A stretch of DNA of 64,000 nt, taken from the NCBI GenBank assembly GCA_902771935.1, contig CACXYM010000005.1:1-64000 (forward strand), written 5' to 3'. This document shows positions 53,794-62,310 of the stretch, piece by piece. The stretch's first letter is position 1. Every line of letters begins with the position of its first letter. The notes under the pieces were generated by a model. It was given only the letters and a program-made list of their open reading frames with translations. It made no database searches and was not told the origin of the DNA. This DNA is from an uncultured Bacteroidales bacterium (GTDB lineage: Bacteria > Bacteroidota > Bacteroidia > Bacteroidales > Paludibacteraceae). The position numbers and the translations under genes are program-made.

Positions 53794-56700
53794 ATGAAAA
53801 AGTTGTCTAATTTTTGTCTCGCGTGCGTGCTATTCGCTTCTTCTTATGCCTTCGCTGGCGGTGAAAAAGGATTCTCTGGCGCTTATGTGAACGACCCGGA
53901 TGCTCTCGTGCAACCTGGTTCCTATTTCGCGATATCTTCAGTATATAATGGCCACCGCTATTATCTTGGTGTGGATACAACTGCAGCCAAGTCGGGCGTA
54001 TATAAGGTGGCAACATATAGTGCGCCATGTTATGCGACGATGTGGTGGGTTGGTGGCTTATTCAGTCCCACGGGTGCGGTTTTGCCGGACAAAGATTATC
54101 TGTGTACTTATAAGTCCGTATATTTGCTTGAAAAGCACTCTCAAACGGCCTATTTGGCATTAGGCACACAATACACGTCCTATCATACAATGACTCTTGC
54201 AACGGATACGGCGAATGCTACTTTTTGGCATATTGACAAAACGCGTGCGGCTAAGAACCGTTACGTGGAAGGATATATCTACTACTATTCCGATGCAACG
54301 GGTATTGATGTCTATCGTTACCTCGCTTATGATGCCCTCTATGGTTTTGACCGTGCTTATTCAACGCCGCGTCCTACTGCCACAATGTGGGCAACTATCT
54401 GGAGACGAAATACAGGTGATAACCTTTCTTGCCAGTTCGGTCAGGTATCGTATGTGTTTGAATGGGCAACTGCTGCAGAAAGCAAGAATATTGGTTTTAC
54501 TATTCGTCTGGAGGAAGGCGGTGATCGTTTCACCAGTTTGTATGACGGAACGGAGTTTTATGCCGTTGTTCCTACAATTACTACGAACCAAGCGACCTTG
54601 AATAGTCGCGTTACTATTAGCGGAGAATGGGCATCTACACATGGTACAAGTGCGGAGCTGAATTCATATTTCACTTCCAATATTGGTGATGTGCTGATGA
54701 TGACGGCAGCTGCAGCACCGACTTTCAATGCTACAGAGAATAAATTCTATGAAACAATTACCTCTGCCGGTGCTTCGCCTGTTAACTTACTCAATGAAAA
54801 TGACCAGTGGGTTGATCATCAGGATTACCTGCATTTGCACTTGACGTATAGTTACGGAGGAAAGAATATTTTGAGTGTTGACTCTTTGTTAGTAACTCGC
54901 CGTATTTTCCATAGGGAAACAGAAAAAGAAGCAACGTTTAGTCACACTCCATTCGATTATATGTTCCCATTTGCTACCACTGCGCAGCAACAAGACTTTA
55001 CCGTTTCGGCTAAATACAAAGCAACTACGAAAATTATAAATAAATTCGGTACCGTAGTATCTTCGGTCCCCGGCGAAACTATTGATCCGTTGCCAATTGC
55101 CACTCTTCCATGTATCAAAGATACCGTTTGGTCAGACGAGGAACATACCGCTTATACTGCCGTGCATTTGCTTGATACGTTGATTGCAAAGGCATATATG
55201 GCGGATGGCGTAACGCCTGCTGATTGGATACAGTCCGTATCTTTGCCTGCATTAAATAAGATTCGCGTCGTGGCGAAACCTTATGCTACCGGAACTATTG
55301 AGTACCGCAAAGCGTTGCTTAAATATACCTATACCTACCGTCACTCATCCGCTGCGGGTGATACGGTACGTGTAGAGCAGAATATTTGGCTCATGCAAGA
55401 ACCGGAAGACCAGAGTGCAGCACCTACTCAATTCTATCATCAGACGGGTAAATCCGGTCTGCCGATGGTAGGTGTGCGTTCGCGTCAACAGGTGGCGGAA
55501 ATACCTTATACCTATTATGTTATTCCTGAAATAGCGAACCCTCTACCAATTCATCATGATCATTGGGGATATTACCGCTGGTTTATCTATAAGCAAGGTG
55601 TAAATGTGGGTAAGGGTGTCGTTCATAACTGGAATTGGATTACCATGCCTACCAACGCACAGAATCCACCACAACCATTCAGTCAGATAAACTCGATTAA
55701 TACGACTTGGTCACGTGGCTTATTTGAGATGAGGTCCCATTTAAATCCCAACGAAGCCACAGATATCCCTGCGGTACAATTGAATACTACCAAACTTGCA
55801 GCAGTATACCCTGGGGCGACTGCTATCAATTTTGATGATACACTTGCGGTAGATATTAGCGGATACACGGATACGCTGTGTACCGGTACGTATCCTCCAA
55901 TAACGAACTTGACTTCTCTTACAGAACCTACACTGAGTTACCGTCAGTTGTTTGCGATGCGTCCTGCCAAAGAATGTGCGGATCGCATGGCAAATTGTCG
56001 CACAAATAGTGCAAATTATATGCAGAAAGACTCTGTCTTTGCACCTATAGGTCGAGCATTCCAGTTACAACCCATTTCACCATATAAAATGGGAAAGGGC
56101 GCAGATGAGGGAAACCTCCAATACGTGTACTATTATAATCCGAATCAAACTGATACGATTGACGACTACATGGGTTTGAAACACGGTGCTTCGAATGTCG
56201 ATACTTTGAATATTAATAAGGGATACGCTTATAATCGTGTAGGACTTGGTAAACAAACGGGTCAAAAGAAATGGCATGCGCGCTTGATGTCGGCATCGGA
56301 AGTCTTAGGTTTAGACCCTGGAACAACAAAAACAGTTCTACTCGTCAACCCAAGAAAAAATGGAGGTTATATTTTAGGTTGCGATGGCGATGGAAATAAG
56401 TATCCTAAACAAGACATTCTCAACAACCGTACATCCGCCGAAGACTTGCGACAGCATATTGAAGATGAGATCCTCAATGTGCCTGGTTTTGATGTCAACT
56501 CCAATTATTATCCACTCACCCTGACCAAGACAGGCGCAAATACGATTACATTAACAAACAACTCATTTGAATCCGACTTGTGTGCACACGTCTCCATAAC
56601 ATTCTTATGGTGGACATTGGGAAAGGGAGTCGATTGGTATAATACAACGTGGCTAGGAAATGCAAGCACACAAATCTCTCTCTCCACTTACACCAGTCCT

Positions 56701-59700
56701 TGTCCTTCTAACGACAAAATAGACAACATTGATCCTGCTTTATTAAAGATGTTTCTTTCTGTTTCAAGGGATGAGACGTATGAGGGTTATTTGACAGCAT
56801 ATACAATGTACAACGCTGGTTCTAGATGGCGCCCTGATTATAGATATAATATAGCCTCTCTACACCTTGACGGTGATGGTGATGATGATGCTGGTGGCGA
56901 GAATACAATTAACCAAGGATGGTGTTTCTACGAAATATCCCAAGAAGACGAATCTTACAATCACCAGGAATGGGCTAAATGGCAACGTAAAGTCAGTGGT
57001 GGCACATGGAAAGATAATGGTGACGGTTGGAATGGTACGGAATTAATAGGTGGCTCGCTGGAGACTTCGTATAATGGTACTAATAACGAGGTGGTAGAAT
57101 ACCGACTTATCACGCAACACTTCCAATTGGCACACTTCAAAGTCAGGATGCGTGACGTTAATTCTCAAGGACCATCAACCACTGCTCTTGTTACGGAAGA
57201 TGAGATAGAACAAAACTATGATGTATTGGCTTCCTTCGGCTTGGAGGAGACTTTAGGTGCACCGGGTACATCCGAAATGGTGTCGCCATACTATCACTTA
57301 CAGTTCAACCATACGCAGTTCGCATACCATTACCCTGTAGGAACCGCTGAGCACGAGATTCCGGCCGCACAACGCGTCACCGGTAGCGATATCCTCCCTG
57401 CGAATGGCGAGTACTGCATAATCAATAAGTTCGAAAAGGCGGGCTATCAAACGGTAGAAGCAGGCGGTGGCGCGGAACACGGATGGATGTTCTGCTACAA
57501 CCGTGCTTCTAAACCGCTTGTCTTCATCGACTTCGAGTATCCGAAACCTGCTTGTACGGATCAAGACCTCGTGCTCGTTTCTAACTTCTGCAAACCGAAC
57601 AACGCATCGCAAGAGAACCCGCATGTAAAGGCAGAGTACTTTGGGCACGTTCCGGGTACACCGGATACCGCATGGGTGAAAATCTTTACCTACTTGACCG
57701 GTAACTTTATCCAAGCAGGTGCTTGGTATCAGTTGGCATTACCGCTGCGTTGGTCGCAGATTAGTGGTTTTGATAAGTATCGCTGCGTTGGAACACTGAA
57801 TGCTGCCGAAGGAAATGGCGCATATGTACTCTTTGACAGATTCCGTCTGCTCGGTAAGAAACACGCACTCACCAGTTTCCAGAAACGTACTACCTGCGTG
57901 GATGCAAATGACTCCATATATATTATTACGCGTGTGGATTATAATAGTGACGAGCTGGCACCCGGACGCATTATCTGCTTCCAATTCCAGAAGTGGGATA
58001 ATACCCAGAAAAAATACGTGCCGATGATTGCAAGTGACTATGATGGTTCGGCTTGGCATCGTCGTCCGGCTAACACAACGGAGGTGTATCCGGGTTATTA
58101 CAAAGTGGGTATGACGGCAGAGGAGTCCGTTGAAACACCTGCCTTCAAGTCGTCTGTCTTGAATGCTGACTACGGAACAATTGTTGTGCCGGAGAAGAAA
58201 TACAACCCCTCAACGAGTGATGTAAGTCCGTCTCCTGCCCGCGTCGCAGCGATTAATAGAATAGCACAAATTTTGGGTGGTGATAGAAATGCTTATTATG
58301 ACGAAACTGACCGTATCAAGACCTACTCCGATATTATGACGGCCACTACGTTCGATTTCGGTCCATACAGCAATCCGAAATGTAAGTTCTACGTGAATGA
58401 AGGAACAGATGCTAATCCGCACTGGGTAATGTATATTATCGTACGTGTAAAAGCTTCTGACTCTGATGACCGCTCGTTCCGTATCGCGATGAACACAGTC
58501 GAGACAGTGGATCAAAGACCGAACTTCAGCGATGCCGCTTGTTCCAACGAGCGTATCGTGCGTGTGCATGGTTCCGTAGATATGTTAATTGACGGCGAAG
58601 CAGGCTGGCCTAATAAGGACCGTGAAACTCTAAGGACAGAAGGCAATCTGCTTCCAGCGAATTCGTCAGTCAAACTCAGCCTGCATTACAACGCGCCTAC
58701 AGATGCAAAACCGGGAACAACAACCAGTTGTCACTTTGATTTGGTGCGTGCATTTGCTTTCATGGACGGTTATACCGAGATGACGCCGGAACAGCAAGCG
58801 GCAGCGGATGCCGAGTGGTTTGATATTTATGGGTGTACCGTAGGTGACTTCCAGGAAGCTATGAACGTTTTCCGCGCAGAAGATGCCCTGAACCCGAACC
58901 GTGATGTAACCGACTGGAACGATGTAACCAGAGAGAGCTTCCGTTGGATTCCGGGTTATAAAGCTGAAAAAGCAGACTCTATGTATAATCTGCTCGACCG
59001 ACTGATTGTGCATGACCGTCTCTTCGAAATAGGTTTGAGCGAACGCGATATCTATCTCACCAATATGCAGGACGCATATTTCTATCTTCGTCCTGTTGCC
59101 GCCAGTGGTCGATATACTAAGTTGACAGACGATGGCTTGCGTGACACGATTGTGGAAGGTGTCATCTGTAACGCTCCTATTTGGCTTGAGTTACACGCTG
59201 GCGATTCGCCTGACTCCTTGCGTTTCGGTTACGATAAGAAATTTGGTGATAACTATGTGATTCCGGTTATTCGTGCAACGAAAACGGCTGCTAATACCGC
59301 ACTCTCTGTTCGCGTGGCGGCTATCTCTGATCAAGCGGCTATTGGTTGGGACTCTACGTGTGTTGTAGATAGTAACGATCCGGAGTGGCATGCTCGTATG
59401 GCTACTCTGGATAATAAACCGACCTTCCGCTACACGCAGGATCGTATGGTGCAAGACAACCTCTTCAGCAATTATTATAAGACAGATCAAGTGGTTATAT
59501 TCCGTCCGGTAGATGCTGCGCATATCACGCGTCTGAACAAGACCGATTGCGAGTGCTTGAACTACGATGCTACCGGAACAAAATACGATCCGGCTAATCC
59601 TCGTGACAAGAATAAGGCTGGAACGAATGTGTTTATTCGTCCGGCGGATGATCCTATCAACGGATGTAATGAGTGGCATGTGTTGCCGCAGACATCTGAT

Positions 59701-61824
59701 CCGAATCCGAAGAATCATATTCCGGGTTATCAAATACCGAATAACTTCGAGCTGAAGGCGGGTTACTGGTATAAGTTCAAGACAACGTTCTTCCACACCG
59801 GAAGTCTGATACCGTATAACTTAGGTGATAACCCTTCCGGTGCTAATACGGCGTATTTCATTTTGGCGGTAGTGCCGGATAAGGTACGTTGGACACCTTC
59901 TCATCTTGACCGCACGAACTACTGGAACGATGACCAGAACTGGACGGCTGTAGTTAATGGTGAGGACTTTACTGGTTCGCTGGCTACCGTTCCGTTGGAA
60001 GAGACGCAGGTGGTGATTGAGCCTTTGGAATCTCAGGATTTGTTGCCTGTTGTTAACTACGACTCGCTCGGTCTAAAGGAGTGGGGCTTCAAGACTGCTA
60101 CATGTCAGGATATTCTCTTTAAGAAATCCTCACAGATTTTGGGACAAGAGAAACTCACCTATACAGGTAAAGCCTTTGTGGATGTTGTAATCAGACAAGG
60201 TAACTGGCAAACCTTCTCGCCGGCATTGAAGAATGTGTACTCGGGTGATATCTATATTCCCGAGAGCACTACTAACGATAAGGACTTCTTGCCGGAAGTA
60301 TTTGAGACCGGTTCTGCTTGGAGCAAAGACCACAACCGCACGTGGCCATATGCGTTCTATCAAGCATACTATAACTCTACGGTGCCATTAGCGTTCCAGA
60401 ATACGGATAAGGATGGTGCATTAGATACGGATACAAAAGTTCCGAAGAACTCTGCCGAATGGGTAAAGACGAATGTGTTAGACCAGCCGTTAGTGCCAGG
60501 TAAGGCTGTGGCGCTGCTCGGTTTTGGACCAACCGAAGAGGAAGGCACGGAACTGATTGTGCGTTTGCCTAAGCAGGAGACTTCTTACCATTATATCGGT
60601 AAAAATGCTTGCACATGGACAGTCGGAAGTGAAGTCACTTTGTCGCGTGCCGCCTTTGAGGATATCAGCGGTAACCTGGAATACGACAAGGCTACGCTTG
60701 GTGATGCTGATGGTGTTGTTTATCCGCTTACAAATGCACTGGAGTCAAAGGTGTTCTTCTTCGGAAACCCGACAATGTCGCTCATCGACGTATATCGTTT
60801 GTGCGAAGATAATATCACTCAGTTGGAGTACTCAGGCGATGCAAACCATACATACTCCTTCACTACTTATAACATGAAGGACGGTTCAACCTATATGACC
60901 GAAACAGTGAATGGACCGGGTAAGGTGTTTATCGCACCGCAACGCGCAGTAGGTCTGATTGCTTCTTCAGCACGCACAACGCTGAACATAAAGCTCAAAC
61001 CATCTGCATTGGTAGCATTGTCTGCCGGGGGAGAACTGGTACACAATGTGACACCGGGTGCCAAGAAAGCGCAAGTGGTGCGTAAGACTACTGCCGAGGA
61101 ACCTGTGCAAAACAAGCTCCTCTATATCGCCGCTTCCAATGAGACCAATAAGGGCTTGTACAAAGCATACATCACTCTGGGCGAATCCAATGTAGCTGCT
61201 CGTGGCTTCCGTAAGGGCGAAGACGCTATCTCACTCTCTTCGGGTGGAACTTACTACAATTCCACGGCTTTCTCAACGCCACTAAGCATGTACACCATTG
61301 CGGATAACCAACCTTTGATGTTGGATATGCGTGATTCCATCTTCTCGGTACCGTTGGTATTTGCTACGTTGGATACCGTAACCAACAGTAACGGTGTACG
61401 CGTATGGAGTAAGTATAGCTTTGACAATATTACCAGACTCTCCTTCGCTATGGAAGGTAACTGGGACAAAGCGCTCTATCTATACGATGCACTGACCGGA
61501 GACAGCATTATGATTGTTAACGGCTTGCAACTGGGTATCCCGACGCCGGAGTCGGACCAGATTCGTTACTTCATCAACGGAGGAAGACACATCACGACGC
61601 CTGTCGTTATTCCTGATGACCCGGGTGTTGTAACAGGAACGGAGAATGTAAATGGCGAAACCGAATCACCATTAAATAATAACCAATCCACCGTTATCTA
61701 CGACATACTTGGACGTCGTGTGAAGGTGTTGGGGGAATACGAATTGCTCAAGAACGTGAAGTTGCCTGTTGGTGTCTATATCATCCAACGCGGCAACCAA
61801 ACAGAAAAAGTAGTGATGAAATAA
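53794..61824 (+). CDS. Giant T9SS-secreted surface protein (2676 residues)
   Basis: Signal peptide MKKLSNFCLACVLFASSYAFA, then about 2600 residues rich in Tyr, Trp, Asp and Thr, with the look of a chain of beta-sandwich modules. The last 45 residues (from about 2634: VIYDILGRRVKVLGEYELL, then KLPVGVYIIQRGNQTEKVVMK in part) are a T9SS type A sorting domain, which directs export through the outer membrane and surface attachment. An acidic DGDGDDDAGGEN at about 1026 could bind calcium. I recognise no enzymatic motif. The segment around residues 830-1060 reads differently from its surroundings and may be a lineage-specific insertion. A small TM-protein gene follows after 12 bases. Role unknown: adhesin, matrix or binding protein are options. 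Confidence 0.85.
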   Translation: MKKLSNFCLACVLFASSYAFAGGEKGFSGAYVNDPDALVQPGSYFAISSVYNGHRYYLGVDTTAAKSGVYKVATYSAPCYATMWWVGGLFSPTGAVLPDKDYLCTYKSVYLLEKHSQTAYLALGTQYTSYHTMTLATDTANATFWHIDKTRAAKNRYVEGYIYYYSDATGIDVYRYLAYDALYGFDRAYSTPRPTATMWATIWRRNTGDNLSCQFGQVSYVFEWATAAESKNIGFTIRLEEGGDRFTSLYDGTEFYAVVPTITTNQATLNSRVTISGEWASTHGTSAELNSYFTSNIGDVLMMTAAAAPTFNATENKFYETITSAGASPVNLLNENDQWVDHQDYLHLHLTYSYGGKNILSVDSLLVTRRIFHRETEKEATFSHTPFDYMFPFATTAQQQDFTVSAKYKATTKIINKFGTVVSSVPGETIDPLPIATLPCIKDTVWSDEEHTAYTAVHLLDTLIAKAYMADGVTPADWIQSVSLPALNKIRVVAKPYATGTIEYRKALLKYTYTYRHSSAAGDTVRVEQNIWLMQEPEDQSAAPTQFYHQTGKSGLPMVGVRSRQQVAEIPYTYYVIPEIANPLPIHHDHWGYYRWFIYKQGVNVGKGVVHNWNWITMPTNAQNPPQPFSQINSINTTWSRGLFEMRSHLNPNEATDIPAVQLNTTKLAAVYPGATAINFDDTLAVDISGYTDTLCTGTYPPITNLTSLTEPTLSYRQLFAMRPAKECADRMANCRTNSANYMQKDSVFAPIGRAFQLQPISPYKMGKGADEGNLQYVYYYNPNQTDTIDDYMGLKHGASNVDTLNINKGYAYNRVGLGKQTGQKKWHARLMSASEVLGLDPGTTKTVLLVNPRKNGGYILGCDGDGNKYPKQDILNNRTSAEDLRQHIEDEILNVPGFDVNSNYYPLTLTKTGANTITLTNNSFESDLCAHVSITFLWWTLGKGVDWYNTTWLGNASTQISLSTYTSPCPSNDKIDNIDPALLKMFLSVSRDETYEGYLTAYTMYNAGSRWRPDYRYNIASLHLDGDGDDDAGGENTINQGWCFYEISQEDESYNHQEWAKWQRKVSGGTWKDNGDGWNGTELIGGSLETSYNGTNNEVVEYRLITQHFQLAHFKVRMRDVNSQGPSTTALVTEDEIEQNYDVLASFGLEETLGAPGTSEMVSPYYHLQFNHTQFAYHYPVGTAEHEIPAAQRVTGSDILPANGEYCIINKFEKAGYQTVEAGGGAEHGWMFCYNRASKPLVFIDFEYPKPACTDQDLVLVSNFCKPNNASQENPHVKAEYFGHVPGTPDTAWVKIFTYLTGNFIQAGAWYQLALPLRWSQISGFDKYRCVGTLNAAEGNGAYVLFDRFRLLGKKHALTSFQKRTTCVDANDSIYIITRVDYNSDELAPGRIICFQFQKWDNTQKKYVPMIASDYDGSAWHRRPANTTEVYPGYYKVGMTAEESVETPAFKSSVLNADYGTIVVPEKKYNPSTSDVSPSPARVAAINRIAQILGGDRNAYYDETDRIKTYSDIMTATTFDFGPYSNPKCKFYVNEGTDANPHWVMYIIVRVKASDSDDRSFRIAMNTVETVDQRPNFSDAACSNERIVRVHGSVDMLIDGEAGWPNKDRETLRTEGNLLPANSSVKLSLHYNAPTDAKPGTTTSCHFDLVRAFAFMDGYTEMTPEQQAAADAEWFDIYGCTVGDFQEAMNVFRAEDALNPNRDVTDWNDVTRESFRWIPGYKAEKADSMYNLLDRLIVHDRLFEIGLSERDIYLTNMQDAYFYLRPVAASGRYTKLTDDGLRDTIVEGVICNAPIWLELHAGDSPDSLRFGYDKKFGDNYVIPVIRATKTAANTALSVRVAAISDQAAIGWDSTCVVDSNDPEWHARMATLDNKPTFRYTQDRMVQDNLFSNYYKTDQVVIFRPVDAAHITRLNKTDCECLNYDATGTKYDPANPRDKNKAGTNVFIRPADDPINGCNEWHVLPQTSDPNPKNHIPGYQIPNNFELKAGYWYKFKTTFFHTGSLIPYNLGDNPSGANTAYFILAVVPDKVRWTPSHLDRTNYWNDDQNWTAVVNGEDFTGSLATVPLEETQVVIEPLESQDLLPVVNYDSLGLKEWGFKTATCQDILFKKSSQILGQEKLTYTGKAFVDVVIRQGNWQTFSPALKNVYSGDIYIPESTTNDKDFLPEVFETGSAWSKDHNRTWPYAFYQAYYNSTVPLAFQNTDKDGALDTDTKVPKNSAEWVKTNVLDQPLVPGKAVALLGFGPTEEEGTELIVRLPKQETSYHYIGKNACTWTVGSEVTLSRAAFEDISGNLEYDKATLGDADGVVYPLTNALESKVFFFGNPTMSLIDVYRLCEDNITQLEYSGDANHTYSFTTYNMKDGSTYMTETVNGPGKVFIAPQRAVGLIASSARTTLNIKLKPSALVALSAGGELVHNVTPGAKKAQVVRKTTAEEPVQNKLLYIAASNETNKGLYKAYITLGESNVAARGFRKGEDAISLSSGGTYYNSTAFSTPLSMYTIADNQPLMLDMRDSIFSVPLVFATLDTVTNSNGVRVWSKYSFDNITRLSFAMEGNWDKALYLYDALTGDSIMIVNGLQLGIPTPESDQIRYFINGGRHITTPVVIPDDPGVVTGTENVNGETESPLNNNQSTVIYDILGRRVKVLGEYELLKNVKLPVGVYIIQRGNQTEKVVMK

Positions 61825-61836
61825 AAGGGAGGTAAG

Positions 61837-62205
61837 ATGAAGAAACTGATACTCATTATATTGATTATAGCAAGTCTGCCTATCCGCGCAGTCGGATATA
61901 AGGCGGATGAGCATAATTGGGCGAATAGCACGTATGCTTTCCAGCCTGCCTTGACGTGTGGTCAGTACGACATGCGTTTCCAATCCGTCAGCCAAATCAG
62001 TGCCACCAATTACGCGGCTATGCAAGAGCAGAATAATAGTGCTAAGCATCACGGTAACTCGCGTCGCATCGGGCGTGATGATTTGGACGAAGATGATCAA
62101 GCAATCGGTGAAGCTGATTGGCGTTCACCAATAGGTGGGGCAGTAGTGCCGTTACTATTGTTGGCGATGATATATCTTATTATACGAAGAAAAAAGTGCT
62201 CGTGA
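61837..62205 (+). CDS. Small exported protein with C-terminal TM tail, partner of the giant protein
   Basis: A 122-residue protein with signal peptide MKKLILIILIIASLPIRAVG, then a polar segment of about 75 residues (one Cys, acidic DDLDEDDQ at 81-88). The C-terminal tail is PIGG (98-101), a hydrophobic helix (102-116) and RRKKCS. The order short motif - TM - basic end is that of protein-sorting tails such as GlyGly-CTERM or LPXTG, although no known signal matches exactly. It is 12 bases downstream of the giant gene, so most likely cotranscribed. No family name known to me. Confidence 0.75.
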   Translation: MKKLILIILIIASLPIRAVGYKADEHNWANSTYAFQPALTCGQYDMRFQSVSQISATNYAAMQEQNNSAKHHGNSRRIGRDDLDEDDQAIGEADWRSPIGGAVVPLLLLAMIYLIIRRKKCS

Positions 62206-62218
62206 GGGCGCTTTTTTT
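62194..62218 (+). terminator. Terminator overlapping the stop codon of the small TM-protein gene
   Basis: AAGTGCTC (62194-62201), loop GTGA, GGGCGCTT (62206-62213), with two G-U pairs, then a T run to 62218. The TGA stop codon (62203-62205) lies in the loop. It closes the giant-protein transcription unit. Confidence 0.8.
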
Positions 62219-62245
62219 GTTTATATATAAAAAATGAAAGAAAAA

Positions 62246-62278
62246 TTTGTTTGTTTCATTTTTTTGCATTACCTTTGC
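62246..62278 (+). promoter_or_regulatory. Promoter of the amylase gene
   Basis: TTTG 62246-62249, 20 bases, TACCTTTGC 62270-62278, about 32 bases before the start codon. Confidence 0.85.
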
Positions 62279-62310
62279 ACCGAAATTGTTAACACCTTAA
62301 ATCTTATGCC

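Noticed and set aside
59191-59796. 201-codon antisense frame in the giant gene
   Set aside because: One of many antisense frames over the 8-kb gene, which has a continuous signal-peptide-to-sorting-tail reading on the other strand.
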